DNA from: Lewinellaceae bacterium
Lineage (GTDB): Bacteria; Bacteroidota; Bacteroidia; Chitinophagales; Saprospiraceae
Length of the DNA stretch: 61,440 nt
Direction: 5' to 3'
Assembly: GCA_020636325.1 (NCBI GenBank)
Contig: JACJYC010000027.1
Span: forward strand, 1 to 61,440
Part shown: positions 36,539 through 45,837 of the stretch, in pieces
Layout of the letters: each line of letters starts with the position of its first letter
Numbering within the stretch: position 1 is the first letter of the stretch
The notes under the pieces: model-generated
What the model was told of the DNA's origin: nothing
Database searches by the model: none
Seen by the model: the letters and a program-made list of their open reading frames with translations, nothing else
Translations under genes and position numbers: made by a program

Positions 36539-38974
36539 CTATTCTCCTGTCAGGTGAGAATCATCACGGGGGGGGGTGATTTTTGTCAGGTACCGCCCCG
36601 CCAGCATCCTGGTGGAACCGATTCCGAACAGGACAATCGTCAGCGAGCTCAACGGCATCAGGATGGCCGCCACCACCGGCGAGAGCACACCCTGAACCGC
36701 AAAGCTCATCCCCGCGATATTATATCCCAAAGCCAGCAGATAAGCTCCATATACCATCCGCATGCTCCATTTAATAAATGTCATCAATTGTGGGAGATAG
36801 GTAAATTGCCGCGCATCGAGGATGGCGTCGCAGGCCGGGGTGAAGTTGTTGGTGTTCTCGGAGATCACCAGGCCCACATTGCTCTGCTTGAGCGCGCCGG
36901 CGTCGTTCAGCCCGTCGCCGATCATCATCACCCTGCGGCCTTCCGCCTGGCGCTGTTTGATGAAATCCAGCTTATCCTTCGGGCTCTGCCGGAAATGCAT
37001 CTCCGCTTCGGCAAAAAGCCCCTGGAGCTTGCTTTTTTCCCGGTCGTCGTCTCCTGAAAGGATCAGCATGCTGAAATGCTGCCGCCAGCCGGCAATCAGT
37101 TCTTCCAGGCCGGCCCTGAACCTGTTGCGCAGCAGGAAGCGGCCCCTTTCCCGGCCGTTCACCGTCAATTGGGCGCCGCCTTTCTCACTCTTCCCGATCG
37201 CCACCTTCATCCCGCCGACCTCCCCGCTGACGCCCGTTCCGGTCACCTCCGCAAAACCGGTGACTTCCGTCAGCGGGTGATCCGACAACAGCAAGGCGAT
37301 CTTCTGGCTCACGGGGTGGCTGGAGTGGTAGGCCACCGACCGCACCGCCGCTTCTTCCGCTTCGCTCAGGGGGTCGCCCTCATAGGATATCCGGGCGGAA
37401 TGGCCGTCGGTGATGGTGCCGGTTTTATCAAAAACAATGGTATCGATCTTCACCAGGTTTTCGATCACCTGGGTATTTTTGATGTACATCCCCTTGCCCG
37501 CCAGCAAGGTCAGGCTGTTGCCCAGGGTAAAAGGCACGCTCAGGGCCGCCGCGCAGGGGCAGGCGATGATCAGGACCGCCGTAAAAGCGTTGATGGCCAG
37601 GCCCATGTCTTTGGGCAGCCAATAAAACAGGGTGACCAGCGCGATGACCAGGACAACGCCCGTGAAGTACTTGCCGACCATATTGGCAAACTCGCTGGCG
37701 CCGGCTGCCGTCTCCTTGGTGAAGACCTCATCGTTCCAAAGCTGGGTCAGGTAACTCTGCGAAACCTCGCGGGTCAGTTGGAGTTCCAGGGTATCGCCCA
37801 TCTGGCGGCCGCCGGCAAAAAGCTGGTCGCCGGCCCGTTTGGCGACCGGTTCGGCTTCTCCTGTGACGAAACTGTAGTCGATATTGCCGGTTCCGCGGAT
37901 GAGGAGTCCGTCGGCGGGGATCAGCTCCTGGTTTTTGATGATTACGGTGTCCCCCACCTTCAGCTTGTTGAGGGCTATCGATTTTTCTTCGCCGTTTTTC
38001 CGGATGGTGGCCGCCACGGGGAAATAGGATTTGTAATCCCGCTCAAAAGAAAGGCGGTGGTAGGTCCGCTGCTGGAACCATTTGCCGATCAGCAGGAAAA
38101 AGACGAGGCCGGCCAGGCTGTCCAGATAACCGGACCCCGCGCCGGCGATAATTTCATAGGCGCTGCGCAGGAAAAGGGTCAGCATACCCAGGGAAATGGG
38201 CAGATCGATGCCCAACACGCCGTTGCGCAACCCGTACCAGGCCGATTGCAGGTAGCCCCTGCCGCTGTAAACCACGACCGGAAGCGCCAGCAACAGGTTC
38301 AGGTAACCGAACCAGGTCTGGTAACCCGCTTCAGCCAGCCCCAGGTATTCCGGAAAACTGAGCAGCATGATGTTGCCGAAGGCAAAACCCGCTACGCCCA
38401 GCTGGTAGTAAAACCGCCGGTCAACCGGGGCCTGCTGCCGGGGTTCCTCCAGGCTGCCGAAATGGATGGCCGGCGCATAACCGATAATGGCCAGCAATTC
38501 GGCGACTTTCCGAAGGCTCAGCGACGCTTTGTCGTAAGTGATGTATGCTTCTTTTTTCAGGAAATTCACCTTGGAGGCCATCACGCCGCTGTCCAGCTTG
38601 TACAGGTTTTCCAGCAACCAGATGCAGGAGGCGCAATGGATATTCGGCAGATAGAACGTGACCTTGGCGATCTTGTCGTTTTCGAAATCCACGAGGCGGG
38701 AAGCGATGCCCTCGTCGTCGAGCCAGGCGTATTGTTCGCGGCGGCCGGCCCTGAGGCTGGTCCCGGGGTTGGGGCCGAGGCGGTAAAAATCGGTCAGGTC
38801 GTTGGCGTTCAGCACCTCATAGACCATTCTGCACCCTTCGCAGCAGAAGTACTTGTCGTCGAGGAGAATGGATTCGTCCGGGCAAACCTCTCCGCAGTGA
38901 TAGCAGGTCGTGCCGGCTTTTGCAGCGGCTTTTTTTTCCTGGACAGCGCCCTGGTTTGTCAGGACAATGGGCAT
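36539..38974 (-). CDS. ccoI: CcoI/FixI copper-translocating P-type ATPase
   Basis: This 811-residue P1B-type ATPase supplies copper for the cbb3 oxidase. The N-terminus has the FixI-type cysteine domain (CYHCGEVC ... YFCCEGCRMVYEVL), then an HMA domain (LPNIHCASCIWLLENLY). Core motifs are the metal-site CPC (IIACPCAAALSVPFTLGN), phosphorylation site VFDKTGTITDG, the HP motif (SSHPVSQ) and the hinge MIGDGLNDAGAL. It is the first gene of the cco operon and is divergent from an EamA transporter. A promoter and an FNR-type palindrome lie upstream. Confidence 0.95.
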   Translation of the reverse strand: MPIVLTNQGAVQEKKAAAKAGTTCYHCGEVCPDESILLDDKYFCCEGCRMVYEVLNANDLTDFYRLGPNPGTSLRAGRREQYAWLDDEGIASRLVDFENDKIAKVTFYLPNIHCASCIWLLENLYKLDSGVMASKVNFLKKEAYITYDKASLSLRKVAELLAIIGYAPAIHFGSLEEPRQQAPVDRRFYYQLGVAGFAFGNIMLLSFPEYLGLAEAGYQTWFGYLNLLLALPVVVYSGRGYLQSAWYGLRNGVLGIDLPISLGMLTLFLRSAYEIIAGAGSGYLDSLAGLVFFLLIGKWFQQRTYHRLSFERDYKSYFPVAATIRKNGEEKSIALNKLKVGDTVIIKNQELIPADGLLIRGTGNIDYSFVTGEAEPVAKRAGDQLFAGGRQMGDTLELQLTREVSQSYLTQLWNDEVFTKETAAGASEFANMVGKYFTGVVLVIALVTLFYWLPKDMGLAINAFTAVLIIACPCAAALSVPFTLGNSLTLLAGKGMYIKNTQVIENLVKIDTIVFDKTGTITDGHSARISYEGDPLSEAEEAAVRSVAYHSSHPVSQKIALLLSDHPLTEVTGFAEVTGTGVSGEVGGMKVAIGKSEKGGAQLTVNGRERGRFLLRNRFRAGLEELIAGWRQHFSMLILSGDDDREKSKLQGLFAEAEMHFRQSPKDKLDFIKQRQAEGRRVMMIGDGLNDAGALKQSNVGLVISENTNNFTPACDAILDARQFTYLPQLMTFIKWSMRMVYGAYLLALGYNIAGMSFAVQGVLSPVVAAILMPLSSLTIVLFGIGSTRMLAGRYLTKITPPRDDSHLTGE

Positions 38975-38994
38975 ATCAATTGTTTTTGTGGATA

Positions 38995-39002
38995 CAAAAT
39001 TA
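38995..39002 (-). promoter_or_regulatory. putative -7 promoter element of the cbb3 operon
   Basis: On the minus strand this reads TAATTTTG, a full match to TAnnTTTG, 20 bp before the ccoI ATG. No -33 TTTG is seen at the right distance, which fits an activator-dependent promoter. Confidence 0.55.
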
Positions 39003-39045
39003 GCGGTATGCCGGGCGGCCTCCGGTAATCTTCATCACGCGCCGG

Positions 39046-39061
39046 GGTGATAAAAATCACC
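39046..39061. promoter_or_regulatory. FNR/CRP-type palindrome upstream of ccoI
   Basis: GGTGAT-AAAA-ATCACC is a perfect 6-4-6 palindrome with the TGAT-N4-ATCA core of FNR/FixK sites. Its centre is about 55 bp upstream of the centre of the -7 element, hence near -62 relative to the predicted start. That is the usual class I position for CRP/FNR activators. The REC-CRP protein encoded at 25174-26217 is the obvious candidate to bind it. Confidence 0.7.
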
Positions 39062-39198
39062 GTTGTGGTTCAAGCTGGAAAATTCATGAAATTATGGCGC
39101 GGCCCCCTGGAACTATCCGCTCCGGAAAATTGTTTGTCCCTCATCAGCGGCGTGCGCTGCGAGAGGAAAACTGACGAGAACAACCTGGGAAAACACCC

Positions 39199-40110
39199 AT
39201 GAGAACAACCTTGACCGCTCCAAAGGCCATTTACTGGCCGGTCATCGGAGCATTCGCCGTTATCTATGTGGTATGGGGTTCCACCTACCTGGCCAACTAT
39301 TTTGCCATCCAGAGCATTCCGCCTTTTCTGATGTCGGGTTGCCGGTTTACGGCGGCCGGTCTGGCGCTGTATGCCTTTACGATGGTGCGTAAAAAACCGG
39401 CGCCGACCCTCAGGCAATGGTTCAACGCCGGCCTGATCGGGATCTTGTTCCTGGCGTTCGGCACCGGCGGGGTGGTCTGGGCCGAGCAGTATATCGACAC
39501 CAGCATGGCCGCGCTCATCGTGGCATTCGATCCTTTGCTGATCATGACGCTGATGTGGTTGTTCCACAAAACCAAGGTGGGTTCGAGAAGCTGGATGGGA
39601 GCCGGCCTCGGGGTGATCGGCATGGTACTGCTGGTCGGGCAACCGCAACTGACGGGCAGCAGGATGGCCGTTTGGGGCCTGCTGGCCATCGGGATCAGCA
39701 TGACGGCCTGGGCTACGGCGTCGATCTATGTCAGCCGGGTTGAATTGCCCCAATCCAGGATGCGCTCTACCGCTATGCAAATGATCACCGGCGGCGGCGT
39801 TTTGCTGATCTTCAGCGCGGCGGTCGGCGAATTCGGGCAGTTCGACTGGGTGCAGGTCACCCCAAAATCCGCTTTTTCCTGGGTGTACCTGGTATTTTTC
39901 GGTTCCCTGCTCGGTTTTTCCTGTTTTAACTATCTGCTGATGCGGGTGAGCCCCGAAAAAGTCGCCACCTCCACCTACGTCAATCCGGTGGTGGCCCTGC
40001 TGCTGGGCTGGAGCCTGAACGGCGAAACGATCACGGGGCAATCCTTGCTGGCGGGTGCGATCCTGCTGACAGGCGTGTTTTTTATTAATACCTCAAAAGG
40101 GCCCGTTTAA
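39199..40110 (+). CDS. EamA-family drug/metabolite transporter
   Basis: This 303-residue inner-membrane protein has ten predicted helices in two EamA repeats (first starting IGAFAVIYVVWGSTYLANYF, second near MTAWATASIYVSRV). The RhaT/YdcZ-like pattern SRVELPQS and the C-terminal NPVVALLLGW segment are typical. The substrate is unknown. It is divergent from ccoI and shares its upstream region, so the palindrome at 39046 could also affect it. Confidence 0.87.
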   Translation: MRTTLTAPKAIYWPVIGAFAVIYVVWGSTYLANYFAIQSIPPFLMSGCRFTAAGLALYAFTMVRKKPAPTLRQWFNAGLIGILFLAFGTGGVVWAEQYIDTSMAALIVAFDPLLIMTLMWLFHKTKVGSRSWMGAGLGVIGMVLLVGQPQLTGSRMAVWGLLAIGISMTAWATASIYVSRVELPQSRMRSTAMQMITGGGVLLIFSAAVGEFGQFDWVQVTPKSAFSWVYLVFFGSLLGFSCFNYLLMRVSPEKVATSTYVNPVVALLLGWSLNGETITGQSLLAGAILLTGVFFINTSKGPV

Positions 40111-40236
40111 TAAAAAAAACATGCCGTTTAGTTAAAATTTATTTAAAGGCGGGGAGATTCTTTTGCAAAATTGGTCATATTAGCTTATTTTGCGATCCGA
40201 AAGCAAGGATCCCAAAAAGTGTTCAATTAAGAGCTT

Positions 40237-40584
40237 ATGAGGCAAATTTTACTGCTGACTTTATTTTTATTGTCTACCTGCACCGTTATGACGGCTCAAC
40301 TGAGCGGCGGCCCGATCGCAGAGGCCACTCGCCGCAAACCCAATGAGCGCACCACGGAAATCAAGATCTATCCGAATCCTGTCGTCAATAATTTCAATAT
40401 CACCGAAAACGACGAAATCCAGACAATTATTTTATTCAACCTCGTGGGCAAGGAAATCAAGCGTTTCAGCTACGTATCCGGCCAGCAGTATTATGTCGGT
40501 GATCTTCCCAAAGGCATGTACCTCACCCAATTCGTGGACAAGGGCAAGCGCGTCATCAGCACCCAGCGGATGAACAAACGGTGA
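40237..40584 (+). CDS. minimal T9SS-sorted protein (signal peptide plus sorting domain only)
   Basis: This 115-residue protein has a signal peptide (first ~20 residues, ending MTAQ). A ~20-residue basic linker leads directly into a type A T9SS sorting domain (KIYPNPVVNNFNITENDEI ... LPKGMYLTQFVDKGKRVIST). There is no passenger domain. Such one-domain proteins are uncommon. It may be a real small exoprotein or a remnant that lost its passenger. Its stop codon is followed at once by the 1.1-kb repeat field. Confidence 0.8.
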   Translation: MRQILLLTLFLLSTCTVMTAQLSGGPIAEATRRKPNERTTEIKIYPNPVVNNFNITENDEIQTIILFNLVGKEIKRFSYVSGQQYYVGDLPKGMYLTQFVDKGKRVISTQRMNKR

Positions 40585-40596
40585 TTTAATTGAACC

Positions 40597-41736
40597 GATT
40601 AAGCCGATTAAGTCGAATGAATCGATTAAGCTGGCCAACTGGCGGACGTCCAAAATCGGAGGAATCGAGGAATTGAAGAATCGGAGGAATCGAGGAATTG
40701 AGGAATTGAATCGATTAGGCCGATTGAATCGAATGTTTGGATTGACCTGACCAACCGACGGACGCCCCAATCGGATCAATCGGATCAATCGGAGGAATCG
40801 AGGAATTGAAGAATCGAGGAATTGAAGAATCGAGGAATCGAGGAATTGAATCGATTAGGCCGATTGAATCGAATGTTTGGATTGACCTGACCAACCGACG
40901 GACGCCCCAATCGGATCAATCGGATCAATCAAATCAATCGAGGAATCGAGGAATTGAAGAATCGAGGAATCGAGGAATTGAATCGATTAGGCCGATTGAA
41001 TCGAATGTTTGGATTGACCTGACCAACCGACGGACGCCCCAATCGGATCAATCGGATCAATCGAGGAATTGAAGAATCGAGGAATCGAGGAATCGAGGAA
41101 TTGAATCGATTAGGCGTGGAGAATTGAATCGATTAGGCCGATTGAATCGAATGTTTGGATTGACCTGACCAACCGACGGACGCCCCAATCGGATCAATCG
41201 GATCAATCGAGGAATTGAAGAATCGAGGAATCGAGGAATTGAATCGATTAGGCCGATTGAATCGAATGTTTGGATTGACCTGACCAACCGACGGACGCCC
41301 CAATCGGATCAATCGAGGAATTGAAGAATCGAGGAATCGAGGAATTGAATCGAGGAATTGAATCGAATTGATTGATCGATTATCGGATCAATCGAATCAA
41401 TAATCGATTAGGCTGACCAACCGACGAACGTTTAAAATCGGATCAATCGATTAGGCCGATTGAATCGAATGTTTGGATTCGATGACCAACCGACGGACGC
41501 CCCAATCGGATCAATCGGATCAATCGAGGAATTGAAGAATCGAGGAATTGAGGAATTGAAAAATTGAATCGATTATTGGAATCGAATAATCCGATTAGGC
41601 TGACCAACCGACGGACGTTTAAAATCGGATCAATCGAACAATCGCTGACTAATCGACGGACGTTTAAAATCGAATCAATCGAAAAATCGGATCAATCGAA
41701 CAATCGAATCAATCGAACAATCGGATCAATCGATCA
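40597..41736. repeat. 1.1-kb repeat field of 64-bp cores joined by 8-9-bp units
   Basis: Six copies of a ~64-bp core (TCGATTAGGCCG ... ACGCCCCAATCGG) lie at 40711-40774, 40851-40914, 40983-41046, 41129-41192, 41244-41307 and 41447-41509. The first five are essentially identical. Shortened, diverged relatives containing GACCAACCGACGRACG flank them (about 40627-40661, 41404-41441, 41591-41629, 41642-41670). Between cores are octamers (GAGGAATT, GAAGAATC) and nonamers (ATCAATCGG). The short frames that stay open here encode only low-complexity peptides. The field fills the gap between two convergent genes, and the TGA of the O-antigen ligase (41734-41736, complement) lies within it. Confidence 0.95.
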
Positions 41737-43182
41737 TTGCCTACCCTCGTTTTTCTTCAAATCCAGGTTCACCAGTATCGCCGTACAGAGGAAGAAAAAG
41801 GAACCCACCTTATCGGTTTCGATCATATCATTGATGAGCAGAAAGGCATAAATGACCGCCAGGCAGAGGATGCTCATCAGGACCAGCCGCTTGCCGTCCG
41901 GGGTGGTTTGCCGGTGATAAACGCGCTCGCCGTAGAGGAAGATGGCCGCACTCAAGAGTAGGAACAGCAGCAAACCGGGCGCCCCCTGTTCCACCAGGGT
42001 CATCAGAAAATAGCTGTGAATGCCCGACAATTCTTCGTTCCGGCTGACATAGGTCCGGAAGCTCTTCACCGTATAAGGCTTGTAGAAATTGACAAAATTA
42101 CCGGGTCCGTACCCCATCCAGGGTTGCGCCTGGACCATATGGCCGGCCGCTACCCACCGGTAAACCCGTTCCATGGTCGAGATGTCCTCCATCTTGTAGG
42201 TCGCCTCCAGGAGGTTGTCAAAATTGGTATGCGTGATGGTCTTGTCGTAATCCGGCGCGTAGTCCAGGTAATTGTTGTGCCGGACCATATAAGCCGCCCC
42301 CGCCACCCCCGCAACAGCAGCAGCCGCCAGGGCGTACCGCATCAGCCGCAGCCGGATCACCCAATAGACGCCTACAGCGATGAACAGGGAGATAAACGCC
42401 GCCCGGGTATACGTGAAATACAGGGCGACCAGCATGATGACAATCGCCGCGTTCAGGAAATCCCGGGTCAGGGTACCGCGTTGGTACCAGCCGCGCGCCA
42501 GCCAGACCACGGGCACAAACAGGGCAATATCCGCGGCGTAGTTTACGTGATTGCGCTGGAACGGATGGAGCACCCGGTGGATATCCGCAAAGGAAAAACC
42601 GTAGGCGGCATGCCGGACCATGACCACCAGTACCGTAAAAAAGAGCGAGGAAAAAATCGTCCAGAAAAACAATTCCAGGTCTTTCCGGGTTTTGAGCAGG
42701 CTGCCCGCCATAAAATAGAATGTGACGAGGTACCACGTCTTGGCCAGGGAAAACTTCACCGACACCAGCACCAGGTCGGATGTTATGGTGGTAATGTAGA
42801 TCCAGCCGATGTGCAGCAACAGGATCAGGGTGAGCGGATGGCGGAAAAAATCCTGGGACATCCGGCGGCCTTCCTTCAATACATACAGCAGATATACCAG
42901 CATCAGGCCGATGATCAGCGGCTCGGTCGGCAGGTCCGTCCCGAAACCGTTGGGCAGCGCCACTTCAGTGGAAAGCGGAATGCAGAACAACAACAGAAAG
43001 AACAGCATGCGGAAATCGACGACAGCCAGGTAGGCGCCGAGCAGCACCAGGGGTATCCCCGCAAGAAAGTACCAATCGGTTGCCAGGCCGGCAAACAAGG
43101 ACAGCAGCACGACTCCGCCGAAGATCCGGAATTGCACCCGGGAGGCATCGGCTGTTCCACCTGTGCCCGGTCTATCGGCCAT
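41734..43182 (-). CDS. O-antigen ligase/polymerase family membrane protein
   Basis: This 482-residue inner-membrane protein has about twelve helices and a large periplasmic loop, matching the Wzy_C/O-antigen ligase family. The conserved loop region reads WMGYGPGNFVNFY ... GIHSYFLMTLVEQGAPGLLLF. It probably polymerises or ligates surface polysaccharide repeat units. The ATG at 43182 is preferred, giving an 11-bp overlap with the upstream wzz-like gene; the frame is open 13 codons further. Its stop codon lies inside the repeat field. Confidence 0.87.
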   Translation of the reverse strand: MADRPGTGGTADASRVQFRIFGGVVLLSLFAGLATDWYFLAGIPLVLLGAYLAVVDFRMLFFLLLFCIPLSTEVALPNGFGTDLPTEPLIIGLMLVYLLYVLKEGRRMSQDFFRHPLTLILLLHIGWIYITTITSDLVLVSVKFSLAKTWYLVTFYFMAGSLLKTRKDLELFFWTIFSSLFFTVLVVMVRHAAYGFSFADIHRVLHPFQRNHVNYAADIALFVPVVWLARGWYQRGTLTRDFLNAAIVIMLVALYFTYTRAAFISLFIAVGVYWVIRLRLMRYALAAAAVAGVAGAAYMVRHNNYLDYAPDYDKTITHTNFDNLLEATYKMEDISTMERVYRWVAAGHMVQAQPWMGYGPGNFVNFYKPYTVKSFRTYVSRNEELSGIHSYFLMTLVEQGAPGLLLFLLLSAAIFLYGERVYHRQTTPDGKRLVLMSILCLAVIYAFLLINDMIETDKVGSFFFLCTAILVNLDLKKNEGRQ

Positions 43183-44275
43183 AATAGATCTCCCGCCAGT
43201 TGACGTCTTTGTAATTCTCAATCATCAGTACGCCGAAGATCCCGAAGACAAAGGCGATAACGGTTGCCGCCAGAACGATCAGGGTCCTGCGGGGCCGGGA
43301 TTTGACCACGGGGATTTCCGCTTCTTCCACCAGCAGCAATGCGGGGATATCGGCGGTATAGGCGGCCTGGTATTGTTTCAGCTTGGCCTTCTCCTTGCTG
43401 AGGTTATCGTTGGACTCATAATATTGCTTCTCGATGATGCTGACCTGGGCAATGCCTGAGTTCAGGGTATCCAGGCGCCCCTGGAGCTGGGCGACTTCGC
43501 GTTCGAGGCCGACCAGGCGGGTGGTCAGCATGATCAGGGTGTCCCTTTTCACGCCCTGGGTTTGTTTGGAGGCTTCGAGGCGCCCTTTGGTATAGGTCAG
43601 TTTGGACTGGGATTCCGATAATTGGGCGGTCAGCGACTCTGTTTGGGCTTCCGAGTTGTACACGCCGAACTTCTTGCGGATCTCGACCAGGGTATCGCTC
43701 AGCAATCTGAGCTGCTGCTCTTTCTGGGCAATGCTGGCCTCATAGGTGCGGATGGTGCGCAGTTGGGAGGTTTTGATCAGGTTCTGGGAGATCTGGTTGA
43801 TCTTTTCCCTGGCGGCCATGACCATTTTTGCAGCCTGCTCGCGGTCTCGGTCCTCGATAGACAATTCGATGGCGTCCCGCTTGTCCTTTTTCACATCATA
43901 CAGGTCGAAAAAGGCCAGCCTGACGGAATAGGGCGCTTTGGTGCTTTCCTTTTTGATCCGGTAATGATCGTATAAATCGAAGGAGTCCACCATGAAATTG
44001 ACCAGTTCGTTGCTTTCAGCGATGATCAGTATCCGGTCGATGTCGGGTGCGCCGCCGTAGTATTCCGGTTCAAAAAGGCCGCTGCCGAAAAGCAATTCCG
44101 GCTTGGTTTGGTCCGGGCTGGTGGCGAGGAAGACGGAAGTAGCTTGATAATAAACGGGCAAAATCAGGGAAATGACAGCACTTCCCGCGCCCGCGATGAG
44201 GCACAATATGATCAGTTGCCTTTTCCATTTGAAGATCGTGCGCAAAACGCCCAACAAGTTTTCCCTTCGTTTCAT
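43172..44275 (-). CDS. Wzz/GNVR-type polysaccharide chain-length determinant protein
   Basis: This 367-residue protein has an N-terminal helix (RQLIILCLIAGAGSAVISLIL), a periplasmic body that is mostly coiled coil (~130-290) and a C-terminal helix (RTLIVLAATVIAFVFGIFGVLMI). It lacks a cytoplasmic tyrosine-kinase domain. Such proteins control polysaccharide chain length in Wzy-dependent assembly. It sits between the flippase and the ligase/polymerase genes, 68 bp after the flippase. Confidence 0.87.
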   Translation of the reverse strand: MKRRENLLGVLRTIFKWKRQLIILCLIAGAGSAVISLILPVYYQATSVFLATSPDQTKPELLFGSGLFEPEYYGGAPDIDRILIIAESNELVNFMVDSFDLYDHYRIKKESTKAPYSVRLAFFDLYDVKKDKRDAIELSIEDRDREQAAKMVMAAREKINQISQNLIKTSQLRTIRTYEASIAQKEQQLRLLSDTLVEIRKKFGVYNSEAQTESLTAQLSESQSKLTYTKGRLEASKQTQGVKRDTLIMLTTRLVGLEREVAQLQGRLDTLNSGIAQVSIIEKQYYESNDNLSKEKAKLKQYQAAYTADIPALLLVEEAEIPVVKSRPRRTLIVLAATVIAFVFGIFGVLMIENYKDVNWREIYYGR

Positions 44276-44343
44276 GCAGTACTGTTGCTAAAAATTTCCG
44301 CAAAAGTAGGAAAATGTCCGTGATAAGCGGCGGAAATGCAGAT

Positions 44344-45792
44344 TCAGTCCCTTCCGGACGGTAATAAGACCCGGAAATCCCTTAGCTGCAAAAGTCGAAA
44401 GGTAAACGCCAGGAGCAAGCCGGCCGGTGCGCAGGCCAAAAATTTAACAATCCAGGGGCCGGCGGCCAGGTTTTGCAATAAATAGCAACTTGCCGCCATG
44501 CCCGATGCGAATCCCGCCAGCCGGACCAAAGCGCCTGCCCTGGCCGTCAACCCGAATTGTCGGCCGGCCAGTGCGACCTGGGCCAGCAAGGTAGCCCACT
44601 GGGTAAAAGCCGTGGCAACCGCCGCCCCCAGCGCGCCCCGGCCGGGGATAAGCAGGGCGTTCAGCAGCACATTCAGGGCGATGCCCGCGATAAAGATCAG
44701 GTTCATCGGTCGCATATTGCCGTGGGCGGTCAGCAGGGTGCCGTAAATATAGGTGCCCGCCATCGCCACAAAAGCGGCCATCAGCCAGACCAGGATCTGC
44801 CCGCTGTATGCATCGCCGGTCACATAGAGGCTCCGCATGATCGGTTCGCTGAAGAAGCCGACGGCCATCGCCAGGGTAACGGCGCCGGCAAACAGCCACT
44901 GGAAGGCCATGCCTGTGAGGGGCCCGACCGGCTCGCCCGCCTTCAGCATCCTGCTAAACATGGGCAGCAACAACCCCGCAAACAGGAATCCCATCATATT
45001 GGCCGCATCCAGCAACCGGTACGCGGAGGCGTAAATGCCCGCTTCGGTCCGCCCGTTGTCCAGCATCCGCTCGATCATGACGCCGTCGATGCGGGTGTAG
45101 ACCGTCATGAGCAGAACGGCCAGTGCGAAGGGGTAGCTTTGCCGCAGGATCACCGCCATGAGCCTTTTGTCGAACCGCACGCGCCAGGCCTGTATTTTCC
45201 GGCGACCGATCCGGAAGGCGATCAGACAGGCTACCCCCAGCGAGAGCGTTTGGGCGTATACGAAATCGTGGATGTCAAACCGGCTCCGCCAGGCGGGTAC
45301 GAGCAAAACGGGGCCGAGCACCAGGATCATCAGGAACCGGTCGAGCACCGAAAGCAGGCTGTCCGTCCGGTAATAGCCCAACCCCGAAACATTGGAGCGC
45401 AGGTAAAGCAACAGGGCGTTCAGCATCCAGTTGAAGCCGATCCAGAACAGGAACGGCAGAATCCCGGGCGGGTATCCTGCCAATAACGCGCCCAGGAGGA
45501 CCAGGACGAGGTAGGTCAGGCCGAGCATGCCCTTCAGGGTCAGAAAATGGGGGAAGTACTTTTCCAGCAGGTGCGGATGCCGGGCGATGTGGCGGTTATT
45601 GAAATTCTGGATCCCGAAATCGTTGACGATCTGGAAGAGGAAAGCGAAATTGTAGAGGGCGAAATAAATGCCGAAATCTTCGGCGCCGACCAGGTTTTGC
45701 ACCGAGCGGTCGACACCGAAGATATAGGCCGGTTTGATCAGCAGATTGATCAGGATCAGCAGAGCGATATTGGAGGCGAATTCCCGCTTCAT
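44344..45792 (-). CDS. oligosaccharide flippase (Wzx/MATE-like) family protein
   Basis: This 482-residue protein has about fourteen helices, in the polysaccharide biosynthesis/flippase superfamily (IKPAYIFGVDRSVQNLVGAEDFG near the N-terminus, IDGVMIERMLDNGRTEAGIYASAYRLLDA in the middle). It likely flips lipid-linked glycan across the inner membrane. It is the first gene of the flippase-wzz-ligase set. No glycosyltransferases are in the window. Confidence 0.87.
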   Translation of the reverse strand: MKREFASNIALLILINLLIKPAYIFGVDRSVQNLVGAEDFGIYFALYNFAFLFQIVNDFGIQNFNNRHIARHPHLLEKYFPHFLTLKGMLGLTYLVLVLLGALLAGYPPGILPFLFWIGFNWMLNALLLYLRSNVSGLGYYRTDSLLSVLDRFLMILVLGPVLLVPAWRSRFDIHDFVYAQTLSLGVACLIAFRIGRRKIQAWRVRFDKRLMAVILRQSYPFALAVLLMTVYTRIDGVMIERMLDNGRTEAGIYASAYRLLDAANMMGFLFAGLLLPMFSRMLKAGEPVGPLTGMAFQWLFAGAVTLAMAVGFFSEPIMRSLYVTGDAYSGQILVWLMAAFVAMAGTYIYGTLLTAHGNMRPMNLIFIAGIALNVLLNALLIPGRGALGAAVATAFTQWATLLAQVALAGRQFGLTARAGALVRLAGFASGMAASCYLLQNLAAGPWIVKFLACAPAGLLLAFTFRLLQLRDFRVLLPSGRD

Positions 45793-45837
45793 CGCCGGAA
45801 AGATAAGGCGAGTTGGGGCAATTCGGCAAACAATCCG

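Noticed and set aside
37076..39028. A 650-codon plus-strand frame across ccoI
   Set aside because: ccoI has all P-type ATPase motifs; the antisense product is a low-complexity Gly/Gln/Ala/Val sequence without domains.
40806..41072. An 88-codon frame inside the repeat field
   Set aside because: The product is a low-complexity peptide produced by in-frame repetition of the array, with no independent evidence of translation.
40597..41736. CRISPR array
   Set aside because: The constant cores are 64 bp and imperfect at the edges, and the spacers are themselves simple 8-9 bp repeats. No cas genes are nearby.
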